DNA of 64,000 bases from Planctomycetota bacterium (lineage in GTDB: Bacteria; Planctomycetota; Planctomycetia; Planctomycetales; Planctomycetaceae). Position 1 is the first letter of the stretch. Every line of letters starts with the position of its first letter. Of this stretch, positions 45,036 to 53,830 are shown piece after piece. The translations under genes and the position numbers were made by a program. The notes under the pieces were generated by a model that worked only from the letters and a program-made list of their open reading frames with translations, did no database searches and was not told the origin of the DNA. The stretch spans positions 1 through 64,000 of the forward strand of contig JAHZKX010000082.1 in assembly GCA_022600195.1 (NCBI GenBank). Reading direction: 5' to 3'.

Positions 45036-46508
45036 TTATTCGATTGCTTCGAACGGAAACAAGGGACGCCGTCGATACTGATACTCAAATTGTCCCATGT
45101 CGGCTGAGGTGACTCCCGGTGTATTCACGCGAATCAGATTCGGACAGACAGGACTGTAAGCGGCCAACGGTGCCTGCACACCTTTCGCGACCAGAATTTG
45201 ATAGTCGGCAGGTTCAATCCCGCAAGAGGTGAGCTGCCCCAGACTAAATGGAGGCGTCCGATGACTGTTTAACATGATGGTCAATCCAAAATCAGTCTGT
45301 ACCACTGCTGTTGGCCCCATGTAAAATTTCGTTTTCCCACCATGTCTCACTTCTGATTCGGTGAAGTGTCCATCATGAATACTGATGACTTTGACGTCGG
45401 CTACCAGCGGTGCGCCATGCAGGTCATCCGTTTTCCCTCCCATCGCGAGTGCGGGTAGTGTTGCACCTGACCCTGCTGCAATCGCCTGTTTTGCAGATTC
45501 CGGGTCGTACAGACAGGCGAAGCTGGTTGGTCTCTTCCGTTTTTGAATCGCATGTAAAATTGTCGTACCATCTGCGGGGGAACCGCCGCCGATATTGTCT
45601 CCCATATCCAGAAAACAGATCGGACCTTCCAGTTGTTCCGATTGATCTAATGCCTCTTCAATTCCGGTTAGATGCGCTTTGAATTCCTCTCTGCGAGTCA
45701 AGAGTCTTTCACCCAGTTGGTCAGCCAACTGTTGAGCACGCGTCTGGTCATTATCGGTCACCACAATAAAACCGGATCCCATTTCTTCAACATCAGCATA
45801 AGGAAATCCAAGGATAACACTGTTACTCAGTACGTCCGGGTCTTCCAGCATCTGGTCGGCCCGTTTATACAATGAAGCACATGGCTCTGAAGGCGTATGC
45901 TGCCGTTCGATATTGATTGCAACCGGCACAAAGCTAGCGGCTTGTGTCGGTTTCACTTCACCTTTTAAAATGCGATGCATTAAACGGGCCGCTTCGATTC
46001 CTCGGTCTCGTTGGTCAATGTGCGGGTTTGATCGATAGACAATTGTGGCATCGCAGGCATCAATCATCGTCTGTGATACATTGGCGTGTGCATCCAGCGT
46101 ACACACGATGGGCATTTCCGTTCCGACCTGCTCGCGTACCAGATTCAGCCAGTATCCATCCAGGTCTCGCTCTCCTTCACTCACTCCCGCACCATGCGGG
46201 GCGACCAGCAGACCATCCAGTTCACCTGCCTGTTGTAATTCCTGTAGCAGCATCGGAACCAGAGTGTCAACCGTCTCCTTGGTAATGGTTCCACCAGGTA
46301 AAGCCCGTCCTACAAAAATTGGAACCACCTCAATATCGGACTCTGCCAATCCAGAGAAGAACCCACCAATCTCATGTGCGGCGTCTTTAAAAATCGGATA
46401 GATCTGATCCCCGGTCGCCAAGACATCATATTCAAAATCTGCCAGCGTTGTCGCCGATTGAATAAATGTGTTCGATTCGTGTTGCAGGGAAATGATTCCA
46501 ACGCGCAT
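45036..46508 (-). CDS. M81 family metallopeptidase (MlrC-like)
   Basis: 490 residues. Signature runs: GIISLQHESNTF, LPGGTITKETVD, GLLVAPHGAGVSEGERDLDG and IVCTLDAHANVS (metal-binding Asp and His), then RSNPHIDQRDRG and FLDMGDNIGGGSPADGT. MlrC hydrolyses linear microcystin products in sphingomonads, but homologues in bacteria with catabolic gene clusters probably act on other amides. It starts a probable two-gene unit with the MR/MLE dehydratase and is divergent from the IclR gene. Confidence 0.85.
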   Translation of the reverse strand: MRVGIISLQHESNTFIQSATTLADFEYDVLATGDQIYPIFKDAAHEIGGFFSGLAESDIEVVPIFVGRALPGGTITKETVDTLVPMLLQELQQAGELDGLLVAPHGAGVSEGERDLDGYWLNLVREQVGTEMPIVCTLDAHANVSQTMIDACDATIVYRSNPHIDQRDRGIEAARLMHRILKGEVKPTQAASFVPVAINIERQHTPSEPCASLYKRADQMLEDPDVLSNSVILGFPYADVEEMGSGFIVVTDNDQTRAQQLADQLGERLLTRREEFKAHLTGIEEALDQSEQLEGPICFLDMGDNIGGGSPADGTTILHAIQKRKRPTSFACLYDPESAKQAIAAGSGATLPALAMGGKTDDLHGAPLVADVKVISIHDGHFTESEVRHGGKTKFYMGPTAVVQTDFGLTIMLNSHRTPPFSLGQLTSCGIEPADYQILVAKGVQAPLAAYSPVCPNLIRVNTPGVTSADMGQFEYQYRRRPLFPFEAIE

Positions 46509-46666
46509 CAGTAACTCCCGATAAGACGCTCTCGTCTAAAATGGGTAAAAGTTCAATGTCATATCTTATATTGGAACGGTGTATTCACTATAATGAAACG
46601 GACCGGGGGTTGCAAGCAGCGATCACCCTTTCTGAATGCTCACTTTTTCTGCGGATCAAATTCGGG
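46509..46666. promoter_or_regulatory. Divergent promoter region between M81/MR-MLE and IclR/RraA genes
   Basis: A perfect TATAAT at 46589-46594 lies on the plus strand, about 73 bases before the IclR start. It is preceded by TTATATTG at 46566-46573, the same context (TTATATTG ... CACTATAAT) seen upstream of the XRE-cupin regulator at 28712-28738. An operator for IclR would be expected here. Confidence 0.45.
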
Positions 46667-47434
46667 ATGTCCACAACCAGCGAAGCAACATCTTTAGGTA
46701 AAGCCTTTCATGTACTGGAAGTGATGGCGACCTCCAGTGACACGCTGACTTTGCTGGAAATCGTTCAGGAGCTGGGCTTCCACAAACCGACCGTGCATCG
46801 CATTCTGAGTGAGCTTGTCGAACTGGGATATGTGAATCGCGTGGAAAAAGGGATCTATCAGATTACTCCCAAGTTACGACGACTGGCGTTGGGAGGCCTG
46901 GACGATCGGCTGATAGAAATTGCAGATCCCTGCCTACGTGCTCTGCACGACGAAACTGGTGAGACAGTAAATCTGGGTGTGTTACGTGGCACCAACATTC
47001 GTTATTTGCGTGTATTGGAAAGTACGCATCCCTTAAGGCGGATTGTCGAGCCGAACAGTAACGATCCGTTTTACTCGACTTCGTTAGGACGCGCGATCAC
47101 TTTACAACTGAGTGATGACGAGTGGGATGCTTTAATCGAACGGACCAGGCTCATCGCGCGAACCACAGAAACCGTGATCGACGCCACGCAGTTACGCAAG
47201 ATTCATCAACGTGTGCAGCAGGATGGGTTTTCTGTCGAACAGGATCAGAATGATGTGGGAGTCACTTGCATTGGTGCTCCCGTTTATGAAGAAGAAATTA
47301 TTGCTGCCATCAGCCTCAGTGTACCCACAGCGCGTGCCGATGCCAAAGCGTTACAACGGTTCATTAAAGCAGTGGTCCGAACGGCGCGGCAAATTTCAAA
47401 ACAAATTCAACAACAGAGCATGAGCAAAACATGA
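46667..47434 (+). CDS. IclR family transcriptional regulator
   Basis: The start is placed at the ATG at 46667 (MSTTSEATSLGKAFHVLEVM), which begins the helix-turn-helix; the frame is open to 46541 but the extension is not family-like and spans the promoter. The HTH has LTLLEIVQELGFHKPTVHRI and the C-terminal effector domain has GETVNLGVLRGTNIRYLRVL and a VGVTCIGAPVYEEEIIAAIS-like end. IclR proteins respond to small carboxylic or aromatic acids. It overlaps rraA by four bases and is divergent from the M81/MR-MLE genes, its likely targets. Confidence 0.85.
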   Translation: MSTTSEATSLGKAFHVLEVMATSSDTLTLLEIVQELGFHKPTVHRILSELVELGYVNRVEKGIYQITPKLRRLALGGLDDRLIEIADPCLRALHDETGETVNLGVLRGTNIRYLRVLESTHPLRRIVEPNSNDPFYSTSLGRAITLQLSDDEWDALIERTRLIARTTETVIDATQLRKIHQRVQQDGFSVEQDQNDVGVTCIGAPVYEEEIIAAISLSVPTARADAKALQRFIKAVVRTARQISKQIQQQSMSKT

Positions 47435-48099
47435 ACGAACCACAACCGGAAACAATCACCCTGGACATGATGCGTCAATCCTTGCACTCAGCCATCATCT
47501 GTGATGCACTCGATTCCATCGGATTGACAAATCAATCGCCGCGCAAAGAGTTATTACCAATGACTGTCGAAGCAGTCGTTGTAGGACGTTGTAAGACCAG
47601 TCTCTGGGCAGACATGTATCACGAAGATGCTCATCCCTATGAGCTGGAGTTGAAAGCCGTTGATTCGGTGAACCCGGATGAAGTTTTGATCGCGGCCGCC
47701 AGTGGCTCCATGCGTTCGGGGATCTGGGGAGAACTGCTTTCGACCGCCGTTAAGCATCGGGGTTGTACTGGCGCGATCATTGATGGTGCCATCCGCGATG
47801 TCCGACAGATGCGGGAAATGCAATTCCCGGTCTGGGCGGTGGGAACCTCTCCTTATGACAGCAAAGACCGTCAGCGGGTGATCGACATCGATGTGCCGGT
47901 GGAAATTGGTGGCGTGCGGTTCTGTCCCGGCGATCTGGTTTTCGCGGACGTCGATGGCATCGCTGTGGTGCCCCAAGCAGTGGAATCCGAAGTGATTTCA
48001 CTGGCCTGGAAAAAAGTGCATGAAGAAAATATCTTCCGTGACAGCATCAAAAACGGCATGTCCGCTACGGAAGCCTTTGCCAAATATGGAATTTTATAA
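47431..48099 (+). CDS. RraA family protein (aldolase/decarboxylase-like)
   Basis: 222 residues with the RraA-like core: GLTNQSPRKELLPM, SGSMRSGIWGELLSTAVKHR, IIDGAIRDVRQM (conserved Arg and Asp) and VRFCPGDLVFADVDGIAVVP. Family members include 4-hydroxy-4-methyl-2-oxoglutarate/oxaloacetate aldolases as well as the RNase E inhibitor RraA. With IclR and sugar-acid genes around it, the aldolase role is more likely. ATGA overlap with iclR indicates coupling. Confidence 0.8.
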   Translation: MNEPQPETITLDMMRQSLHSAIICDALDSIGLTNQSPRKELLPMTVEAVVVGRCKTSLWADMYHEDAHPYELELKAVDSVNPDEVLIAAASGSMRSGIWGELLSTAVKHRGCTGAIIDGAIRDVRQMREMQFPVWAVGTSPYDSKDRQRVIDIDVPVEIGGVRFCPGDLVFADVDGIAVVPQAVESEVISLAWKKVHEENIFRDSIKNGMSATEAFAKYGIL

Positions 48100-48128
48100 C
48101 GAATTCCGTTGCTGCCTGGCAAATTGAG

Positions 48129-49610
48129 TTAATCGCCCTTCTCCGGGTTCCACCACGCATCTAGTAATGTTCTCAGTTCTATCAGCGATGCGGCAGAGCT
48201 GTTTTTTCTGATCAAATTATTCGTCTCTTGGGGATCGCCTGCCAGATTAAACAAGGCATCTTCTCGAAGGTAATCGTTCCACGTTTTTCCCTGCGCATTT
48301 TGATTATGCGCGGTGATCAGCTTCAGATTCCCTTTACGAATCCAGCGATGAGCGACATCCCGTTCCGGGTGCCCCAGTGAGGAAGCATCGCCCGGATAGA
48401 TCGCCCCATACACGGCTCGGTCTGCAGGGAGAGTCGATTCACCCTTTGCTGAGGGCAACAGATTCAAACCTGGCAGTTTCTGCGATTTCTCACCCTGCCC
48501 GGCTGCATGTAACAGCGTGGGTACAATATCGATACTACTGATGAGTGAACGATGTGTGGCTGGTTTCACAACGCCATCCCAGCGAATCAAAACAGGTGAA
48601 CGCAAACCATCTTCAAAGGGAGAACGTTTACTGCTTTTCGTATGATGATAATTCTCCCTGTATTTCATCGGCTTTTGTCCGGGAGTCCAGCCATTGTCGA
48701 TCACAAAAAGAAATAATGTATTCTTAGCGTCAGATTCCTGTTCTACAAATTGAATTAAATCGCCGACTGTCTGGTCGAACTGAGAACAGCTTGCATAGTA
48801 CGCAATTTCATTTTTTGAGACGCGATTGTGATTGCGGTATAAATCGAAAAACTTTTTTGGAGAATCATGGGGCTGATGAGGCAGGTAAGGTGCATACCAG
48901 ACCAGCCAGGGTGCCTGTTCCTTTTCAGAGTTACGAATGAAATCGTAAATCGGCTGCATCGTTTCACGTCCGATTTTCAATCCCCAGTCTCCGTTACCAT
49001 GCGCGGCCAGTGTGCCACTTGCCAGTTTACGATTTCCACCAAATGTCTGGCCGGGAACTGGTTCGAAAATCGTCATACCCTCGGTGAAGCCGGCATTGCG
49101 ATAATGGCCTTCCCAGAATTTACCCGTTTGCAGACAACGGTAACCCTGCGCGGCCAGCAGACGCGGTAATGTATCGACGGCCTGAATGAGACCAAAGGCT
49201 TTACTGCGTGTCGCTTCATACTCTTTGCGGGACTTCATTTTATTAAAGCCGCCGTTACCCGGTGGCGGATGATTATAGTGAATACCACTCTGGTGCGGAT
49301 ACAGGCCCGTCAACAGTGTTGCCAGCGATGGGCTGCAGACGCTTGTTGGTAAATAACCATTCACATAACGCGCTGACTGTTGTGCCAGACGGTCTATGTG
49401 AGGTGTCTGAATTTCTCGGTGACCCATGAAACCAAAATCACGGTAGGTCTGATCATCTGAAATGATCATCACGATGTTCGGCGTCTGTATTGCATCGGCC
49501 CAAACGTGAGTTGTCTTCGTTACACAACTCACTGACATGGCAACGCAGATGACTACAAAATTCAGAACCCGGCGGAATGGAATCGTAGTCTGAGAAGAAA
49601 ATCGCTGCAT
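48129..49610 (-). CDS. Secreted sulfatase-family protein with altered active-site motif
   Basis: 493 residues. Signal peptide about 1-40 (ending VWADA), metal motif NIVMIISDDQTYRDFG, and the active-site block LPTSVCSPSLATLLTGLYPH. The expected formylglycine motif is C-x-P-S-R; here Cys92 is followed by SPSL, so Arg is replaced by Leu96. FVIDNGWTPGQKPMKYRENY and KSSKRSPFEDGLRSP fit the rest of a sulfatase. Variant motifs of this type occur in some planctomycete members, and activity cannot be assumed. Acts outside the cytoplasm, probably on sulfated polysaccharides. Confidence 0.8.
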   Translation of the reverse strand: MQRFSSQTTIPFRRVLNFVVICVAMSVSCVTKTTHVWADAIQTPNIVMIISDDQTYRDFGFMGHREIQTPHIDRLAQQSARYVNGYLPTSVCSPSLATLLTGLYPHQSGIHYNHPPPGNGGFNKMKSRKEYEATRSKAFGLIQAVDTLPRLLAAQGYRCLQTGKFWEGHYRNAGFTEGMTIFEPVPGQTFGGNRKLASGTLAAHGNGDWGLKIGRETMQPIYDFIRNSEKEQAPWLVWYAPYLPHQPHDSPKKFFDLYRNHNRVSKNEIAYYASCSQFDQTVGDLIQFVEQESDAKNTLFLFVIDNGWTPGQKPMKYRENYHHTKSSKRSPFEDGLRSPVLIRWDGVVKPATHRSLISSIDIVPTLLHAAGQGEKSQKLPGLNLLPSAKGESTLPADRAVYGAIYPGDASSLGHPERDVAHRWIRKGNLKLITAHNQNAQGKTWNDYLREDALFNLAGDPQETNNLIRKNSSAASLIELRTLLDAWWNPEKGD

Positions 49611-49911
49611 AACTGATAATCTCTCCGAGAGTGTTTGTGTCGATTTAATATAAATGCTATCTCAGCATATCCGAAGAAATGACCGTTGTCACAGCTTATC
49701 AACGGTGTATTTAAACGATTGAATAATTCAAATCGACAAACAAAAAGTAAGGCTGAGGAACGTTACAAAACCAAGAGGGTTCGGTAACATATCATGCAGG
49801 CAGTGAATCTGCTTTGGATCAAAATGAGCTACCGGTGCCTGCTGTTCACATTGCACGATTCAAATCTTACAAAGAATGTCCAATCTATCCGTAAGCAGAA
49901 GGAAGTCTCCA
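49611..49911. other. Divergent intergenic region
   Basis: About 300 bases. The only assignable element is the AAGGAAG ribosome-binding site at about 49899-49905, which serves the GTG at 49912. No RNA gene, repeat or clear promoter pair was recognised. Confidence 0.35.
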
Positions 49912-51159
49912 GTGAGTATTAATCCATTAACATACCAACCAGGTGGCGACAAAAAAAATTCCGCGTTCTTTGATGAATATCGCATGAAAATTTATGAACG
50001 CCGCCAGAGTAGTGGACTGGAAGACTTACTGGAAAAAATGCGAGCGGTTGTAATTCAGGTCGAACAGGGAGACGCCCTGCCCTATCTGCACGAGTTGTAT
50101 CTGATGGGGCCTTACCGTTTCTCTGCGGCGTTTAAAAATACAACACACAATGTGTATGTCCTGACTTCACAACCCGAGTTTCCCCGATTGTTCGTGCTGG
50201 AACCGTTGGCAAAGGACTACGCTGATGAAATTACAATGTTCAATCGCCTCTATCCACTCTCCAGCAATAAACCGAATGCACGTTATATCGGCGAAATTTT
50301 CAGTACAAAAGACGTCGGCGAAACACAAAAAATACTGGAATCGCATAATATTCGCTTCAATTACCATCACGAAACGAAAAATCCGTTTTTTACGGAATCG
50401 CATTTTGCGTTTACGTTTCCGTCTGACTTTACCTGCAACCGAGTGGGTTACGCTCAGGAAGAAATCGACAACTATGACGCGCTCCAGCTAGGTACACCTT
50501 TCGAACTGGAAACCTCGGTCGTCGATTCGTTAAATCAGGTGATTCAGTTTGCCAAAGATCAGAAACTGGATTCGCTGATCTTAGGACTCGATCATCTGGC
50601 GACGCGCATTCTGGCAGGCGAACGTGAAGATGCCATTTTGGAATTCCTGACGATGTCAAACCACTATTTCTGGGGTGCGTATAATATTTCCGCGATGAAT
50701 TCTTCAACAAACGTAACCCGTAACGGCTATGTTGATAATGATAAAAAATCGCCTGCGAAAGTTTTTACCGCCAATAATACACCATCGTTTGTAAATTCAT
50801 TTGACAATTTACCGATGCCGACCGAAGACTTTGTCCGCAACTATGGGCGTCGTCTGCATCATATGGCTTATGAGGTGCTTGATGGCGATCATCGGGGCGG
50901 CGAAAAAAATGTGGATTACGTCGTCAACACGCTTATGAAAAAAGGCATTCCCTTCCTGGCACACGTGGTTGGCGAATGTCTGGATGAACCCAATCTGAAA
51001 CAGATCTTTTCGAAACATTCCGACTATTCAATTTTAATAAGCGAATATGTCGAACGCTGTCACGGCTACGAAGGCTTTTTCACGAAATCCAACGTCGCAG
51101 CATTAACTGCAGCAGCCGGGAATGATGAACGCTACGAACACGGCCACGTTTTTGATTAA
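49912..51159 (+). CDS. HPPD-like VOC superfamily dioxygenase (putative)
   Basis: The start is set at the GTG at 49912 (MSINPLTYQPGGDKKNS), six bases after AAGGAAG; an ATG at 49876 lacks such a site. 415 residues. The C-terminal half resembles 4-hydroxyphenylpyruvate dioxygenase. Metal ligands would be His228 in LGLDHLATRI, His317 in RLHHMAYEV and Glu378 in ILISEYVERC; HPPD-like text follows in GYEGFFTKSNVAALTAA, and LKQIFSKHSD precedes. The N-terminal half looks like a second, degenerate VOC pair. The substrate is unknown. A type II NADH dehydrogenase gene follows after 72 bases. Confidence 0.6.
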   Translation: MSINPLTYQPGGDKKNSAFFDEYRMKIYERRQSSGLEDLLEKMRAVVIQVEQGDALPYLHELYLMGPYRFSAAFKNTTHNVYVLTSQPEFPRLFVLEPLAKDYADEITMFNRLYPLSSNKPNARYIGEIFSTKDVGETQKILESHNIRFNYHHETKNPFFTESHFAFTFPSDFTCNRVGYAQEEIDNYDALQLGTPFELETSVVDSLNQVIQFAKDQKLDSLILGLDHLATRILAGEREDAILEFLTMSNHYFWGAYNISAMNSSTNVTRNGYVDNDKKSPAKVFTANNTPSFVNSFDNLPMPTEDFVRNYGRRLHHMAYEVLDGDHRGGEKNVDYVVNTLMKKGIPFLAHVVGECLDEPNLKQIFSKHSDYSILISEYVERCHGYEGFFTKSNVAALTAAAGNDERYEHGHVFD

Positions 51160-51231
51160 AGTCATAATTCGGTCCAATTGACATTCATGTAAAGCAGCGC
51201 TATTCCATTCAAAACAGGGATTTGTAAAACA

Positions 51232-52551
51232 ATGAATCGTTCTTCTTCGGAGTTGCCCAGAATTGTCGTCATCGGAGGTGGCTTTGCAGGTATTAATGTC
51301 GCCAAAGCATTAAAAGATACCGCTGCTGAGATTGATCTGATTGATAAGCGGAATTATCACCTCTTTCAGCCGCTCTTGTATCAGGTTGCGACAGGCGAGC
51401 TGGACCCCGCAAACATCGCAGCGCCCATTCGGAAAATATTGTGGAAGCAAAAAAATGTCCACGTTGCGCTGGGCGAAGTCACTGCCGTCGATTTCGATCA
51501 AAAACTGGTCCGCTTTGATGGTGGCGAACTCGACTACGACTATCTGGTGATCGCCACCGGCGCGCAACAATCCTATTTCGGACACGACGAATTTCGGGAA
51601 CATGCCCCCGGGTTGAAATCAATTGATGATGCCCTGGAAATTCGCCGACGCCTGTTTCTGGCATTTGAGGAAGCAGAATGGGAAGCCGACGAAGAAGCAC
51701 GCCGAAAAATATTAACGTTTGTCATTGTGGGAGGCGGCCCAACCGGTGTGGAACTGGCGGGCGCCATCAAAGAAGTCGCTACCGAAACACTCCCTCGTGA
51801 ATTTCGAAATATCCATAGCGGTATGGCACGCGTGATTCTGGTGGATGGCGGACCGCGACTTGTCGGCCCCATGCCCGAAGACCTCAGTGCGCGAGCAAAA
51901 AAGGTGCTGGAAAAGATGGGTGTCGAAATCCAACTGAATGTGCACGTGAATGATGTGACGGAAGCAGGTGTGGTGATTGGCGACGAAACGATTCAGGCAG
52001 AAAATGTGTTCTGGGCCGCTGGCGTACAGGGGCAGGATCTGGCGAAAACATTCAACACTGAGGTCGATCGGGGCAGCCGTGTGGTCGTTGGACCTGACCT
52101 CTCAGTTCCCGGTCACCCGGAAGTCTTTGTAGTGGGAGACGCCGCGCATGCGACCGATGCCAAAACAGGAAAACCGGTTCCCGGCTTGGCACAGGGCGCG
52201 ATTCAAACCGGTCGATTCATCGCGGAAATCATCAAATCAGAAATCGCAGGCAACGCACCTCAAGAACGCCCTCAATTCAGTTATTACGATAAAGGTTCGA
52301 TGGCCATGATCGGTCGCGGCAACGCCATCGCCGCAGTCGGTAAAGTCCATTATGGCGGCATTCTCGGATGGCTCTCCTGGAATGTGCTCCACGTGATGTT
52401 TCTGGTTGGCTACCGCAACCGTTTCAAAGTCATGCTCGACTGGTGCTGGAACTATGTCTGGAAAACGCGCCGCTCCCGACTCATTACCGGCGACCCCAAA
52501 GTACATATCAAAAAACTTTACTCTGAACATCAGAAAACGGATACAAAGTGA
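51232..52551 (+). CDS. ndh: Type II NADH:quinone oxidoreductase (NDH-2)
   Basis: 439 residues with two Rossmann folds: FAD loop VIGGGFAGINVAKAL and NADH loop VIVGGGPTGVELAGAI. The NDH-2 quinone-site hallmark YHLFQPLLYQVATGELDPA and the FAD-binding GHPEVFVVGDAAHATDAK are clear, followed by VPGLAQGAIQTGRFIAEII. The C-terminus (about 385-425, GILGWLSWNVLHVMFLVGY) is an amphipathic membrane anchor. It oxidises NADH and reduces quinone without pumping protons. Placement after an HPPD-like gene raises a possible quinone link, which is inference. Confidence 0.88.
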   Translation: MNRSSSELPRIVVIGGGFAGINVAKALKDTAAEIDLIDKRNYHLFQPLLYQVATGELDPANIAAPIRKILWKQKNVHVALGEVTAVDFDQKLVRFDGGELDYDYLVIATGAQQSYFGHDEFREHAPGLKSIDDALEIRRRLFLAFEEAEWEADEEARRKILTFVIVGGGPTGVELAGAIKEVATETLPREFRNIHSGMARVILVDGGPRLVGPMPEDLSARAKKVLEKMGVEIQLNVHVNDVTEAGVVIGDETIQAENVFWAAGVQGQDLAKTFNTEVDRGSRVVVGPDLSVPGHPEVFVVGDAAHATDAKTGKPVPGLAQGAIQTGRFIAEIIKSEIAGNAPQERPQFSYYDKGSMAMIGRGNAIAAVGKVHYGGILGWLSWNVLHVMFLVGYRNRFKVMLDWCWNYVWKTRRSRLITGDPKVHIKKLYSEHQKTDTK

Positions 52552-52606
52552 GACAGGTAGAGCTTAAAACCGTTTCGATTTATATACTATCTAAGGAGAA
52601 ACTCAA

Positions 52607-53104
52607 CTGATCCGAGATGTAAGAGAAGAAGATGCGGAAGCGATTTGTGAGATCTATAACTACTATATCACAAACTCCGTGATCACATTTGAAGAAACAT
52701 CGGTGGCGGTTGCCGAAATGCAATCGCGCATTCAGGATCTCTCTGCCGCTTTGCCCTGGCTGGTCTATGAAGAGCAGGGCATCATTCAGGGATACGCTTA
52801 TGCGAGCATGTGGAAAAGTCGCTGTGCTTATCAATTCTCTGCAGAGGTTACTGTCTACTTATCCCATAAAGCAACGGGAAATGGATTGGGAACGGAACTC
52901 TATCAGGCTTTGATTGAACGACTGCGCGGCCTCTCGTTCCACAGCATTATCGGCGGAGTTGCACTTCCCAACCCCGCCAGTGTTGCCTTGCATGAAAAAT
53001 TAGGATTTGAAAAGGTGGCGCATTTCAAAGAAGTGGGCCGGAAAATGAATCGGTGGATTGATGTGGGCTACTGGGAATTGATTTTGCAGCAGTCGGAGAA
53101 CTAA
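52607..53104 (+). CDS. GNAT acetyltransferase (phosphinothricin N-acetyltransferase-like), CTG start
   Basis: The family N-terminus (M-I-R-x-A/V ... DAEAICEIYNYYI) is found only upstream of the first standard start: IRDVREEDAEAICEIYNYYI begins at 52610, preceded by CTG at 52607 and an AAGGAG site at 52593-52598, eight bases away. An in-frame stop TAA is at 52592. The GTG at 52679 would cut off the first strand and helix. The protein is 165 residues and has TVYLSHKATGNGLGTELYQA (acetyl-CoA loop) and LPNPASVALHEKLGFEKV. It probably acetylates an amino group of a small molecule. Confidence 0.75.
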   Translation: MIRDVREEDAEAICEIYNYYITNSVITFEETSVAVAEMQSRIQDLSAALPWLVYEEQGIIQGYAYASMWKSRCAYQFSAEVTVYLSHKATGNGLGTELYQALIERLRGLSFHSIIGGVALPNPASVALHEKLGFEKVAHFKEVGRKMNRWIDVGYWELILQQSEN

Positions 53105-53150
53105 AAAAGATTCAGGATTCCACGATTTTTCTATCAGTCAGGAAAGCAAG

Positions 53151-53459
53151 ATGAAATTTCGAATCGCGGGAGTCATAGCAGGCATCCTGATTCTGGGTAT
53201 ATTCATTTTTATCTGGAGTGTTGAATCTGAAATCCTCAAAATAGCGGGAGTTGAGGACATGGAAAGCCTCAATGATATCGGCATGGAACTTCCCGGCGCA
53301 ACATTGACAAGACTCAGTATCTCAAATCTTTTAAACACCTATCGTGTGCCTCTTTCGATTCTGATTCTCTGCACGAGTTTCGGCATTGCTTATTTATGTG
53401 GGAGTTCCAAAAAACCTCCGGAAAGTAAAAATATTGCAGTGGATCAGAACCAACAGTGA
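53151..53459 (+). CDS. Small membrane protein (102 aa)
   Basis: Two hydrophobic helices: about 5-24 (IAGVIAGILILGIFIFIW) and about 67-85 (VPLSILILCTSFGIAYLC). An acidic loop between them carries IAGVEDMESLNDIGMELP. Polar C-terminal tail. GGAAAGC precedes the ATG. No family recognised. Confidence 0.6.
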   Translation: MKFRIAGVIAGILILGIFIFIWSVESEILKIAGVEDMESLNDIGMELPGATLTRLSISNLLNTYRVPLSILILCTSFGIAYLCGSSKKPPESKNIAVDQNQQ

Positions 53460-53469
53460 CAGGTCAGGC

Positions 53470-53805
53470 ATGAATATCAGCTTCGGGGACAATGTGAAAA
53501 TACTTGCTGTTCCCGAAACCGATGCGCTCGGTCTTTCCGGCAAACAGGGACAGGTCTATGGAGAAACCACGCCGTCTGTGAGTTCTATAGAAGTCATTGG
53601 CGAGTTAACCGAAGATTATGCCATCAATGTTTCGATCGAAGGATTTGATGAGACATTCTGGTTGGCTCCCCATCTGCTGGAATTGATCGATCACGGCCAA
53701 GGGACGACAATGGAAATTGGTCACAGGAAAGCAGTCCGTCGTGCAGACGGTACCTGGGAAGAGTCAGAAATGACTCGCCCAAAACCCTGGTGGAAATTCT
53801 GGTGA
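53470..53805 (+). CDS. Small hypothetical protein (111 aa)
   Basis: The start at the ATG at 53470 (MNISFGDNVKILAVPETDAL) follows the previous stop by ten bases; CAGG lies just upstream. The beta-rich sequence GDNVKILAVPETDALGLSGKQ resembles small KOW/SH3-like barrels in pattern (a G-x-V-x-V start and a glycine turn), but this is weak. It ends with the Trp-rich KPWWKFW. It is probably co-transcribed with the small membrane protein. Function unknown. Confidence 0.55.
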   Translation: MNISFGDNVKILAVPETDALGLSGKQGQVYGETTPSVSSIEVIGELTEDYAINVSIEGFDETFWLAPHLLELIDHGQGTTMEIGHRKAVRRADGTWEESEMTRPKPWWKFW

Positions 53806-53830
53806 CACGCACGATAAGTACTAGTTCGCT

